A DNA stretch of 64,000 nucleotides from assembly GCF_026004115.1 (NCBI RefSeq), contig NZ_BPIM01000001.1, positions 3,108,594 through 3,172,593 of the forward strand. The letters run 5' to 3'. Within the stretch, counting starts at the first letter, position 1. Every line of letters begins with the position of its first letter. The notes beneath the pieces were generated by a model that did no database searches, was not told the origin of the DNA, and was given only the letters and a program-made list of their open reading frames with translations. The position numbers and the translations under genes are program-made. This stretch comes from Meiothermus sp. GTDB lineage: Bacteria > Deinococcota > Deinococci > Deinococcales > Thermaceae. Below, in pieces: positions 27,880 through 35,653 of this stretch.

Positions 27880-27990
27880 ACGCTACAGGATGGTTGGGGA
27901 GTAGCCACCCTGTTTGGCCGGATTAGGGTTGATTAATCGTCAGTACGAAGCGGTAGCTTCCGGTTAATCTGGGCGCATCGCCTTGGTGAG
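27880..27990 (+). ncRNA. yybP-ykoY manganese riboswitch
   Basis: The leader of the second TerC gene carries the conserved GGGGAGTAG loop (27896-27904), a central stem with a GCGGTAGCTTCCGGTTAATC region, and the 3' conserved loop CGCATCGCCTTGGTGAGACC before an intrinsic terminator. This is the layout of yybP-ykoY RNAs, which bind Mn2+ between two loops and raise expression of Mn exporters, including TerC-family genes. Limits are approximate. In this arrangement Mn2+ binding would be expected to prevent the terminator at 27991-28024. Confidence 0.85.
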
Positions 27991-28024
27991 ACCACCACGA
28001 CACAAGCCTGCCGTGGTGGTTTTC
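27991..28024 (+). terminator. riboswitch-controlled intrinsic terminator
   Basis: Perfect nine-base arms ACCACCACG / CGTGGTGGT with a 12-base loop, followed by TTTTCT. The 5' arm directly abuts and partly shares bases with the GAGACC end of the riboswitch, as expected for an alternative structure. Confidence 0.85.
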
Positions 28025-28053
28025 TACGACCTATCCACGGCGCTGGGGTGCCC

Positions 28054-28800
28054 ATGGAACAACTCGGACAAGCGCTAATCGTTATAGGAATCCTGATTGT
28101 CTTGGAGGCGGTGCTTTCCGCCGACAACGCCATGGTGCTGGGGGTGATGGTCAAGCAACTGCCTCCACCCTGGCGGCAAAAGGCTCTTTTTTACGGCATC
28201 GCCGGGGCCTACATTCTGCGCGGCCTGGCCCTGGTGTTTGCGGTGTACCTGATTCAGTTCTGGTGGATTCAGGCTTTGGGAGCTGTTTATTTGCTCTACA
28301 TCGCCATCCGGCACTTCAGCAAACCGAAGCCCAAAGAGGAAGCCCACCCCGATGCCTTGCAAGCGCTCAAAACCGTGACTCCGCGCCAGTTCTGGACCAT
28401 TGTGGCACAGATCGAGCTAGCCGACCTGGCCTTTGCCGTGGACTCGGTGCTGGTGGCGGTAGCGCTTTCGGATACCCTCTGGATTATCTTTACCGGCGTA
28501 TTTATTGGCATCCTGGCCCTGCGCTTTGTGGCGGTGCTGTTTGTGGGCCTCCTGGAAAAATACCCCCGCTTCGAGGCGGTGGCTTTTGCGGTGGTGGGCT
28601 TTGCCGGGGTCAAGCTGGCTATTGGGGGTTGGGACAAGTTCGCCAAGGAAGTGCTAATCCGCCCCGAGTGGGCCACAGGCATAGACAAGACCCAGTTCTC
28701 GCTCTTTATTCTGGTTGTACTGGTGTTGGGCACCCTCTGGGCCATGAGCCAGAAACCCAAAACCGCCCACCTCGAGGCTAAGCAATCCAGCGAAACCTGA
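28054..28800 (+). CDS. TerC-family protein, probable Mn exporter
   Basis: 248 residues from MEQLGQALIVIGILIV (a GTG six bases upstream is an alternative). It has helices with EAVLSADNAMVLGVM and DLAFAVDSVLVAVAL and is clearly paralogous to the gene at 26566. It sits alone behind the yybP-ykoY riboswitch and terminator, which ties it to manganese efflux: expression should rise when cytoplasmic Mn2+ is high. A polar, lysine-rich tail follows the last helix. Confidence 0.92.
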   Translation: MEQLGQALIVIGILIVLEAVLSADNAMVLGVMVKQLPPPWRQKALFYGIAGAYILRGLALVFAVYLIQFWWIQALGAVYLLYIAIRHFSKPKPKEEAHPDALQALKTVTPRQFWTIVAQIELADLAFAVDSVLVAVALSDTLWIIFTGVFIGILALRFVAVLFVGLLEKYPRFEAVAFAVVGFAGVKLAIGGWDKFAKEVLIRPEWATGIDKTQFSLFILVVLVLGTLWAMSQKPKTAHLEAKQSSET

Positions 28801-28864
28801 GCCTGGGCTTTGTTCAAAAGTCCTGTGTATCTCGTCGCCGGGTTTTTCTGGTAAGGTTGTGCCG

Positions 28865-30535
28865 ATGGTTTTTTTGCTGGCAATCCTGGCCTACCTGATC
28901 GGCTCGCTACCGCTGGGCTACTGGGCCATCCGTCGCCTGACCGGGCAGGACCCACGTCTGGCCTCGGCCTATAACCTGGGCCTCGAGAACACCCTCAAGC
29001 TCCTGGGCACAGGCCCGGCCCTGCTGGCCTGGAGCCTGGATTTCCTGAAGGGGCTCCTGGCGGTCTGGATGGGGGGGCAGTTTGGCCTGTCCTGGGCGGT
29101 GGTTTTTGCGCTGCTGGTCTATTTGGGCCACCTCTACCCTCCCCGGTTTTTGGCCGAGGGAGCGCTTTTGCGCGGGCGGGGCGCCGGGGTGCTGGTGGGG
29201 TTTGTTTTTGGCCTCTACCTGAGCGGCCTGCCTTACCTGCTGACCCTGGTGGTTTTGCTGGTAGCGACGGGAATTCTTTTGTGGAGTCGCTATGCCTCGC
29301 TGGCGGCCATGACCATTCCGGCCACACTGGCTCTATTGCTTACCCTCGAGCCCATCTCCGGCTGGGCTAAGCTGGCGGCCTGGTTTTTGCTGCTGACAAC
29401 GCTTTGGCGCTACAAGGAAAATATTGGGCGAATGCTGGAAGGCACCGAACCCCGCCTGGGCGAACCCTTGCCCCTGCCCTCGGACAAACAGGTGGTATGT
29501 GCTTTCATGATTCATCCGCTAACAGTGGACGACCTCTTCCAAAGCCCCCGCTTCCGCTGGGCCAAGCCCCTGGTCGAGCGGGGCCTGATCGCGCAAAGCC
29601 TGGTGGAAAACCTGGCTGAGGCCATCCGGCCCATGAAGGTGGGCGAGTTGCGCGGGGTAAAAACCGCCGACGGGCGGGAGATTCGCTGCCACCTGCTCTC
29701 GGCCCCCTTGCTGCCCCATCAGATCAGCGGTAAGCCCGAGCTGGCCACCCAGCGGGCCATCCAGGGGGCCCGGCTGGCCAAAGAGCTGGGCTGCACGGTG
29801 GTGGGGCTGGGGGCGTTCTGGAGCGTGGTGGGCGAGAAGGGAAAAATCGTGCAAGAAGCCGTGCCGGAAATACAAGTCACCAACGGCGGCGCCTACACCG
29901 CCGGTACGGTCAAGGCCGCTATTCCCGGCATCCTGGCCCACTTTGAGCAGACTGGGCGCAAGCTTAAGGAAGCCACCGCCGCAGTGGTGGGCGCCAACGG
30001 GGTGGTGGCCTTTGGGATTGCCCGGCAGATTGCTCCCCTGGTGGGCAGGCTAATTCTGATCGGGCGCAACCTCGAGCGCTTGGAAAAGAGCGCTGCAACA
30101 CTCAAGCAAAATTTAGAGCGCAAAGGCCAGCCGGTACCCGAGCTGATCATCACCCTGGACATTTCGGCCATCAAAGAAGCCGACCTGGTCTTTACCGCCA
30201 CCTCCGACCCCCAGCCGGTCATCTTTCCCGAGCACGTGAAGCCCGGGGCCTGGATCTACGACGAAGGCGTACCCCCCGACGTAGACGAGACGGTCAAGCA
30301 AGTACCGGGGGTACGGGTGATCCCGGGGGGAGTGGTGCGGCCACCGGGGCCAATGCGCGGCAACCTCGACCTACACTTTGGCGAGGGCGCCGTGCCGGCC
30401 TGCCTGGCCGAGACCATGATCCTGGCCGCCGAACAGGCCTACGAGCGCAAGAGCCTGGGGGGCGAGACCAAAAGCGAAAATATTCAGTTCTTCGTGGAGC
30501 GGGCCGAGGCGCTGGGGTTTAGGGTGGTAGACTAG
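28865..30535 (+). CDS. fusion: PlsY-like membrane domain + acyl-ACP reductase-like domain
   Basis: About 556 residues. Residues 1-200 are a PlsY-type polytopic domain (AILAYLIGSLPLGYWAIRRL, GHLYPP, RYKENIGRMLEG), but the usual GGKGVAT phosphate loop reads RGRGAGV and the GSGNxGATN motif reads YNLGLENT. Residues about 205-556 resemble cyanobacterial acyl-ACP reductase/COG5322: GLGAFWS, TNGGAYTAGT and a Rossmann AAVVGANGVVAFGI. The position of the catalytic Cys (NGGVVEHC in cyanobacteria) reads PGGVVRPPG here. It probably acts on an acyl donor at the membrane, but the reaction is unclear. A GTG two codons upstream is an alternative start. Confidence 0.75.
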   Translation: MVFLLAILAYLIGSLPLGYWAIRRLTGQDPRLASAYNLGLENTLKLLGTGPALLAWSLDFLKGLLAVWMGGQFGLSWAVVFALLVYLGHLYPPRFLAEGALLRGRGAGVLVGFVFGLYLSGLPYLLTLVVLLVATGILLWSRYASLAAMTIPATLALLLTLEPISGWAKLAAWFLLLTTLWRYKENIGRMLEGTEPRLGEPLPLPSDKQVVCAFMIHPLTVDDLFQSPRFRWAKPLVERGLIAQSLVENLAEAIRPMKVGELRGVKTADGREIRCHLLSAPLLPHQISGKPELATQRAIQGARLAKELGCTVVGLGAFWSVVGEKGKIVQEAVPEIQVTNGGAYTAGTVKAAIPGILAHFEQTGRKLKEATAAVVGANGVVAFGIARQIAPLVGRLILIGRNLERLEKSAATLKQNLERKGQPVPELIITLDISAIKEADLVFTATSDPQPVIFPEHVKPGAWIYDEGVPPDVDETVKQVPGVRVIPGGVVRPPGPMRGNLDLHFGEGAVPACLAETMILAAEQAYERKSLGGETKSENIQFFVERAEALGFRVVD

Positions 30536-30537
30536 CC

Positions 30538-31290
30538 TTATTCGTGCCCAAGTAAACCTCTTCTTCGTGCGAGCAGATCGGCACTTTGGAAGAAGTAAAC
30601 TCCAATACTGTAGAGTGCAACGGCACCCAACCCAAGGATGGCCCAATCGATGGGCTCGACCGAACCCCCCGACACCAGGTTTCTAGTCATGTTTGCTCCA
30701 AGCGTTAGCGGAAACCACTGTAGTTGGGGCAACTCCACCATCACAGCCGGAAAGACTAAGAGTTGAACCAATGTAAAGATATTACTCACTTCCTTGTATA
30801 AGAGGACCACCGCACCTGCCAACAAACCCAATCCCAGAGCGGCAATCAAAAACAAAAAAAAAGTTGGTAGCAATAGCCAACTTAGCTCGAACGAAGATTT
30901 GTATATAAAGACCAAAACCGTAAATAATAAGCCCATTTGAAGCAAAGAAAACCAAGATCGAGCCAACACCTGAACCACAAAAAAAGCCGTTAGCCCTTGT
31001 CCAGATAAAACCATGTTCTCCAGTGATCCTGATTTCACCTCCCTACTAACCTGATGGGCGGGTCCCCCAATAGTCCCTAAAGCTAGAATTCCCAACAGAT
31101 ACCCTGCTATTAGTTTGGTTGTTTGTATACCACTGGCGTCAACTGCGCCCGCTAGTTTGGCAAAGCCAAAGAGCAGGTAAAAGATAAGGCCCATCAAAAG
31201 CAGCCCCAGAAAGAATTGCGCAGGGTAACGAGCCAGCTCGAGCCATGAACGCATCAGTTCTGCGTAGATGAGTTGGCGAAGTCTAAGCAT
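30538..31290 (-). CDS. ABC-2 type exporter permease of peptide cassette
   Basis: 250 residues with six hydrophobic segments (for example YPAQFFLGLLLMGLIFYLLF and the FFLFLIAALGLGLLAGAVVLL stretch), an ABC-2 transporter fold. Its start overlaps the ATPase gene by eight bases. The whole cassette 30538-32432 is visibly richer in A/T and in AT-ending codons than its neighbours, suggesting horizontal acquisition. With the ATPase it should form an exporter (2+2). Candidate cargo is the pair of tiny peptides encoded upstream. Confidence 0.85.
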   Translation of the reverse strand: MLRLRQLIYAELMRSWLELARYPAQFFLGLLLMGLIFYLLFGFAKLAGAVDASGIQTTKLIAGYLLGILALGTIGGPAHQVSREVKSGSLENMVLSGQGLTAFFVVQVLARSWFSLLQMGLLFTVLVFIYKSSFELSWLLLPTFFLFLIAALGLGLLAGAVVLLYKEVSNIFTLVQLLVFPAVMVELPQLQWFPLTLGANMTRNLVSGGSVEPIDWAILGLGAVALYSIGVYFFQSADLLARRRGLLGHE

Positions 31291-32197
31291 GCTTTGGCTC
31301 CTTGATGGTTAGGTATTTGAATATCTGGCCCAGATCCTCGTCAATTTTCTCAATGCTCTTGATAGGGGCAGGGCGTAGCCGATTCATCAGGTCGTATATC
31401 TCGTTGGAACTATTTAGTGCCACTTCGAGAACAGTATTTGTTGAATCTAAGGTGAAAACATAGGGAAGCTCGAGCCCCAATAATGGCTCTGAAAAGACAA
31501 TTCGATATCTTTGTTGGTCAAACATACTCAGCAATTCCAATTTTGGCTTGTCAACTGCAATCCGGCCATCCACAAGAATCGCTACACGGCTACTCAAACG
31601 CTCAGCAACTTCCATTTGATGCGTGGTGAGCAAAATCCCTTTTCCACTTGCGGCCATAAGCTGTATTTGCTCTTCTAAGGTCTCAGCCGCGTCGATATCC
31701 AGACCGAGCGTCGGTTCATCTAGTAAAACAAAAGTCGGGTCATGGGCTATTGCTAGTGCGAAGGCCATTTTGGAAAGCATGCCTTTGGACAAAGTTTGGG
31801 TCGGAGCATTTCGCTTTTCCCAGAGCCCAAGCAGATCGAGCAGATACTTTGCTCGCTCAATTGCAGTTGAACGCGACATGCCCCGAACAATGCAGGTGTA
31901 CTGCAGGTTTTCAAATGGCGAGAGGCGAGGATAGAGCCCCCGGTTTGTATCAATCAATGCCCCAAGTTGGGCCATGTACTCAGGCTTGCCCAGAGTGAAA
32001 CCATTGATACTAACCTTACCTTTATCCGGTAAAACCAACCCACAAATTATGCGAATGGTAGTGGTCTTTCCGCTGCCATTACGCCCAAGCAAAGATAGTA
32101 TCTCTCCCGGCTGCACCTCCAATGAAACATCCTGCAAAACATTCACAAAATTTGTCCGAGAGTAGTAGGTTTTTTGTATTGAATCAACTTTGATCAT
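31283..32197 (-). CDS. ABC exporter ATP-binding protein of peptide cassette
   Basis: 304 residues. Walker A GRNGSGKTT (near 40), a degenerate signature LSKGM instead of LSGGQ, Walker B FVLLDEPTLGLD, and H-loop TTHQM. A C-terminal extension of about 80 residues follows the nucleotide-binding domain, as in many ABC-2 drug/peptide exporters (NatA/CcmA-like). It is the first large gene of the cassette, 68 bases after the second small peptide ORF, with a hairpin (32227-32254) in between. Confidence 0.9.
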   Translation of the reverse strand: MIKVDSIQKTYYSRTNFVNVLQDVSLEVQPGEILSLLGRNGSGKTTTIRIICGLVLPDKGKVSINGFTLGKPEYMAQLGALIDTNRGLYPRLSPFENLQYTCIVRGMSRSTAIERAKYLLDLLGLWEKRNAPTQTLSKGMLSKMAFALAIAHDPTFVLLDEPTLGLDIDAAETLEEQIQLMAASGKGILLTTHQMEVAERLSSRVAILVDGRIAVDKPKLELLSMFDQQRYRIVFSEPLLGLELPYVFTLDSTNTVLEVALNSSNEIYDLMNRLRPAPIKSIEKIDEDLGQIFKYLTIKEPKHA

Positions 32198-32226
32198 GGG
32201 ATTGCCTATTCAGTAGTTAACGTATG

Positions 32227-32254
32227 GAGGCGCAGGTATTATTACCCACGCCTC
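32227..32254 (-). other. hairpin between peptide ORF and exporter genes
   Basis: Arms GAGGCG / CGCCTC with an inner GGT / ACC extension and a six-base loop. There is no U-run, so it may stabilise or process the upstream peptide message, or limit read-through into the exporter genes, rather than stop transcription fully. Confidence 0.45.
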
Positions 32255-32265
32255 GATAGCTCCAT

Positions 32266-32331
32266 TTAGCACCAGCCCAACCTGCAAAAGACATAATCCA
32301 ACAAAGCGATTAGGTATTCCCTAACCATCAT
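32266..32331 (-). CDS. short hydrophobic Cys-terminal peptide B (candidate pheromone/RiPP/toxin)
   Basis: 21 codons: Met-Met followed by VREYLIALLDYVFCRLGWC, then TAA. A perfect GGAGGTGAT lies just before ATG 32331 (the second ATG at 32328 has the better spacing). It resembles peptide A: V-R-E-x-x-I, a hydrophobic run with one or two acidic residues, then Cys and a terminal Cys (C-x4-C). The codons differ at most positions, so the resemblance is at protein level. It lies directly upstream of the exporter ATPase gene. I know no named family for it. It could be a secreted signal, bacteriocin or modified peptide, or a membrane-active toxin. Confidence 0.55.
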   Translation of the reverse strand: MMVREYLIALLDYVFCRLGWC

Positions 32332-32369
32332 ATCACCTCCAGAAATTACATGACCCAACCAGCCAAATC

Positions 32370-32432
32370 CTAGCAAGCATTCGATACGGCGCAGATAATT
32401 TCCACGATTACCCTGATAATCAGCTCCCGCAC
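32370..32432 (-). CDS. short hydrophobic Cys-terminal peptide A (candidate pheromone/RiPP/toxin)
   Basis: 20 codons from GTG 32432: MRELIIRVIVEIICAVSNAC, then TAG. An AAAGGAGGT lies seven to eight bases before the GTG, about as strong a ribosome site as this genome shows. The chain is hydrophobic with two Arg and two Glu spaced to one face, and ends in C-x5-C, which could form a disulphide or thioether ring. It aligns without gaps to peptide B from V-R-E to the first Cys. It is the first gene of the cassette that continues with peptide B and the ABC-2 exporter. No family is known to me. Confidence 0.55.
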   Translation of the reverse strand: MRELIIRVIVEIICAVSNAC

Positions 32433-32503
32433 AACCTTACCTCCTTTCTAAGGCGCCTCAATCAGAAAGTTAGCATAGAAGAAAAAAATCAATCACACTA
32501 ATT

Positions 32504-32516
32504 TATACTTAGTATA
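32504..32516. promoter_or_regulatory. palindrome TATACT-T-AGTATA in divergent promoter region
   Basis: A perfect 6-1-6 palindrome in the AT-rich space between the peptide cassette (minus) and mqnB (plus). It is positioned to act as an operator for either promoter. Confidence 0.4.
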
Positions 32517-32550
32517 GATTTTAGGTTCAACTTTACTGTTTAATCGTGCC

Positions 32551-33207
32551 ATGCAATTACTCCTGAGCCCCACCCGGTTCGAAGCCGCCTTTCTGAAAGG
32601 CCGGAAGTCTAGCTTCCACGGACGCGCCGGGCTGCGCGGGGAGGGCTGGGTCTGGCTGGAATCCGGCATCGGAAAAGTTAATACCGCCGCCACCCTGGCC
32701 GCCTTTGCCCAACGAAGTAAGTTAGAGCGGGTGCTGCTGTTTGGCATTGCCGGCATGTACCCCGATGCAGGTTTGCAGATTGGGGACGCGGCCCTCGCCG
32801 AGAAGGAAATCCAGGCCGACCTGGGCCTCAAGGACGGGGGCATGAAAGGCATGGGCTTCCCTACGCTGGTACTGGCCTCGGGCCCGTATCACAACCGCTT
32901 TCCACTGGATCGGGCTTTGACGGCTGAACTGAGCCAAACCCTCAACCTGCCCACCAAAACCTTCCTGACCCGCGACCTGGTCTCGGAAAACCCCAGCGAG
33001 GCCCGGCAGCTATCGCGCAGGTGGGAGGCCGACCTCGAGAACATGGAAGGGGCCGCCTTTGCCCAGACCTGCTTGTGGATGGGCCTGAAGTGCGCCGAGC
33101 TGCGGGCGGTGTCCAACCTGGCTGGGGTGCGTGACAAGGCCCAGTGGCGCATCAAGCAGGCGGTGGAGAGCCTCGAGCACCACATCCTGCGTATCATTGA
33201 GCCATGA
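32551..33207 (+). CDS. mqnB: futalosine hydrolase
   Basis: 218 residues of the nucleoside phosphorylase/hydrolase superfamily. Landmarks are the GIAGMYPDAGLQIGD turn, ENMEGAAFAQTC (ribose-binding Glu after Met-Glu) and SNLAGVRDK, which fit MqnB more than MTA/SAH nucleosidase. It cleaves futalosine to dehypoxanthine futalosine and hypoxanthine in the alternative menaquinone pathway, the route used by Thermaceae. Menaquinone is the electron acceptor of the complex I encoded downstream. The stop overlaps the next gene by four bases. Confidence 0.88.
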   Translation: MQLLLSPTRFEAAFLKGRKSSFHGRAGLRGEGWVWLESGIGKVNTAATLAAFAQRSKLERVLLFGIAGMYPDAGLQIGDAALAEKEIQADLGLKDGGMKGMGFPTLVLASGPYHNRFPLDRALTAELSQTLNLPTKTFLTRDLVSENPSEARQLSRRWEADLENMEGAAFAQTCLWMGLKCAELRAVSNLAGVRDKAQWRIKQAVESLEHHILRIIEP

Positions 33208-33815
33208 TTGGCCTGATTGACATTACCCGTCGCATCTATCCGGGCGTTCCGGTCTGGCCCGGCGACACAGCATATCGCTACGAACTGACCGCCCAGATAG
33301 CCCAGGGGGATAGCGTAAACGTGGGTAAAATTGCCACCACCACCCACCTGGGCACCCACCTGGATGCCCCCTGGCATTACGTGGAAGCGGGCGGGCGGCT
33401 GGAAAGCGTGCCGCTCTCGGCGCTGGTTGGCCCCTGCCGGGTGGTGGATGCGCGGGGGCAACAAGCGCTTTCGGTGGCCTTTTTGCAAACGGTCGAGCTG
33501 GCCGAACGTACCCTCTTTTATACCGGGCAGCCCAACGACTGGCCCGCCTTTCCTCAGCAGTTCACCCACGTAGAACCCGAGGCGGCAACCTACCTGGCCT
33601 CGAGGGGCGTCCGGCTCTACGGCACCGACTGCCCCAGCGTAGACCCCCTCACCTCCAAAGACCTCCCCGCCCACAAAGCCTTTGCCGGGGCGGGGGTGTT
33701 CATCCTGGAAGGGCTGGCACTGGACGGTGTGGCTGTGGGAGCCTACGAGTTGATTGCCCTACCGCTAAGGCTCGAGGGCACCGATGCCGCACCGGTGCGG
33801 GCCATTTTGCGCTAG
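33204..33815 (+). CDS. cyclase-family (kynurenine formamidase-like) hydrolase
   Basis: 203 residues. The metal-binding motif HLGTHLDAPWHY near residue 50 and the GTDCPSVDP motif are those of the cyclase/KynB family (PF04199), Zn/Mn hydrolases that open N-formyl or lactone-type bonds. Kynurenine formamidase is the best-known member, but no other kynurenine genes are nearby, so the substrate is open. It is translationally coupled to mqnB by an ATGA overlap and converges with the S9 peptidase gene. Confidence 0.8.
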   Translation: MIGLIDITRRIYPGVPVWPGDTAYRYELTAQIAQGDSVNVGKIATTTHLGTHLDAPWHYVEAGGRLESVPLSALVGPCRVVDARGQQALSVAFLQTVELAERTLFYTGQPNDWPAFPQQFTHVEPEAATYLASRGVRLYGTDCPSVDPLTSKDLPAHKAFAGAGVFILEGLALDGVAVGAYELIALPLRLEGTDAAPVRAILR

Positions 33816-35638
33816 AGGCGACGCTCGAGGAAGTCTGCCAGCAGCTTGAAGGTGCGGATCTTGCCCTGGATATCGCCCCCAGGGCCATGCCCTTCGTCGG
33901 CAAACTCGTGGTACTCGAAGTCCTGACCCTCCAGTTTGCCAAGCTGCAAGAGCTTATCGCGGAAGATGCGCGCTTGAGAAATGGGGCAGCGGGGGTCGTT
34001 GACGCCGTGCACAATGAGGATGGGGGCTTTGAGCTGATGGGCGAACTCGATGGCGCTGCGGTCGCGCCACAGAGCATAATCCTGCACGGGGTCGCCCATC
34101 TGGGAGCGGAAATAATACCGGAAGTGTTCCATGTCCTCTTCGTAGAGCTTGTGCAGGTCGGTAATCCCCACCCAGGGCACCCCCACCTTGAAGACCTCCG
34201 GCTTCTTGGTGACGGCCATATAAGTCATAAAGCCCCCAAACGAGCCGCCAAAAATGCCAATACGATTGGGGTCCACAAAAGGCAAGGCTCCTAAGTAGCG
34301 AGCACCGGCTACCACATCTTCCAGGTCACCCCCACCCCAGTCCTTGAGGTTGAGGTCACGCCATTCCACCCCATAGCCGGTCGAGCCGCGAATGTTGGGC
34401 TGCAGAACCACATACCCCTGGTCTACCAGAAACTGCGCGAAGGGGTCGAAGGCCCGAAAGAACTGTGCGGTAGGGCCGCCGTGCACAATGATCACCGCCG
34501 GCAGCCGCGTACCGGGAGGAATTGTCCTGGGCTGATAGCGCAGGGCGGGCACCTTGCGCCCGTCGTAGCTCTCGTACCAGATATGCTGGTCTTCAACAAA
34601 AACCGTGGGGTTAATGGAGCCATACTCAGCTTCCAGCAGCACCTCGTAGGTATCCTGCTCGAGGTCGTACAAAATTAGCTCGGGGCGCCGGGTAGCCGAG
34701 GTGAGCAACACCAGCAGCTTGCAATCCCCCAGCACGAAATCGCTACCCGCCGCCACCGCTTCCGGCAGTTTGAGTTCCCTCGTCTGGCCCGATTCCACGT
34801 GGTAGAGCACCGGCAGAATGGCTGCGTGGCGGTTGCGGATGACCGCCAGCCAATCGCCATTTTTGGAAAAGCCAGCGGCGTACTCCTCGGTATCGCTTCG
34901 CTCCGGACTGAGCCAGCGAACCTCGCCGCCGTCCAGGTTCAAAATCCCCACCCGGCTGTTGCCTAAAGCATCGGAAGTGAAGGCCAGCCGCTTACCATCG
35001 GGGTGCCAGTCGGCCACGGCGTCTTTGGAGCCGTCCTGAATGGAGAGGATTTTGCGGATTTGAGAGCCGTCTGCGCACACGAGGTAGCTATCCTGGTTCT
35101 TCAGATTGGGCGACTCGTTGGAAACCACAGCCAGCCACTCTCCATCAGGACTCCAACCCACCGCATAGGCCGGGGCCTTGAAGTGGGTCAGTTGTTTCCA
35201 TTTGTGGGTCTCGTGTTTGAGATCCAGGGTGAACACGTTCATCTGTCCGGCCCGATTCGACATCACCGCCATGCGGGTATTGTCGGGGTGTACTTGCCCG
35301 GCGTATTCCTGCGTAGTGGGGCTATCATTCATCTGAACTACCTGGCCTGTGTCCAGCGCTATCTTGAACAGGTTATTCTGCTCGTCGCCGTCCTTATCCT
35401 TGGCGAAGATAATCTCGGCATCGTCCCGCGTCCAGACAAAACCGGCCCGCAGCTGGCGCGGGGCCTGGCCGTCGGTAAGTTTTTTGACCTTACGGCTCAA
35501 TAAATCCAGGGTGTAGAGCTCATAGCGCCCGGTTTTATCCCAATAGAAGGCAATTTTCTGACCGTCCCAACTGGGCGTGACTGCCGCAAAGCTGGGCAGT
35601 TGGGCAAGTTCCTCGAGGGGAATGCGGTTCTCTTTCAC
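33812..35638 (-). CDS. S9-family prolyl oligopeptidase-like peptidase
   Basis: 608 residues without a signal peptide. The N-terminal 350 residues form a WD40-like/beta-propeller region (repeated GxxxWSPDGEWLAV-type strands). The C-terminal 250 residues are the alpha/beta hydrolase with Ser in GGSFGGFMTYM, Asp in HGVNDPRCP and His in DEGHGPGG. This is an acylaminoacyl-peptidase-like S9C enzyme that trims small peptides in the cytoplasm. Its 3' end overlaps that of the convergent cyclase gene by four bases. Confidence 0.93.
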   Translation of the reverse strand: MKENRIPLEELAQLPSFAAVTPSWDGQKIAFYWDKTGRYELYTLDLLSRKVKKLTDGQAPRQLRAGFVWTRDDAEIIFAKDKDGDEQNNLFKIALDTGQVVQMNDSPTTQEYAGQVHPDNTRMAVMSNRAGQMNVFTLDLKHETHKWKQLTHFKAPAYAVGWSPDGEWLAVVSNESPNLKNQDSYLVCADGSQIRKILSIQDGSKDAVADWHPDGKRLAFTSDALGNSRVGILNLDGGEVRWLSPERSDTEEYAAGFSKNGDWLAVIRNRHAAILPVLYHVESGQTRELKLPEAVAAGSDFVLGDCKLLVLLTSATRRPELILYDLEQDTYEVLLEAEYGSINPTVFVEDQHIWYESYDGRKVPALRYQPRTIPPGTRLPAVIIVHGGPTAQFFRAFDPFAQFLVDQGYVVLQPNIRGSTGYGVEWRDLNLKDWGGGDLEDVVAGARYLGALPFVDPNRIGIFGGSFGGFMTYMAVTKKPEVFKVGVPWVGITDLHKLYEEDMEHFRYYFRSQMGDPVQDYALWRDRSAIEFAHQLKAPILIVHGVNDPRCPISQARIFRDKLLQLGKLEGQDFEYHEFADEGHGPGGDIQGKIRTFKLLADFLERRL

Positions 35639-35653
35639 TGGGTCAAGTTTAGC

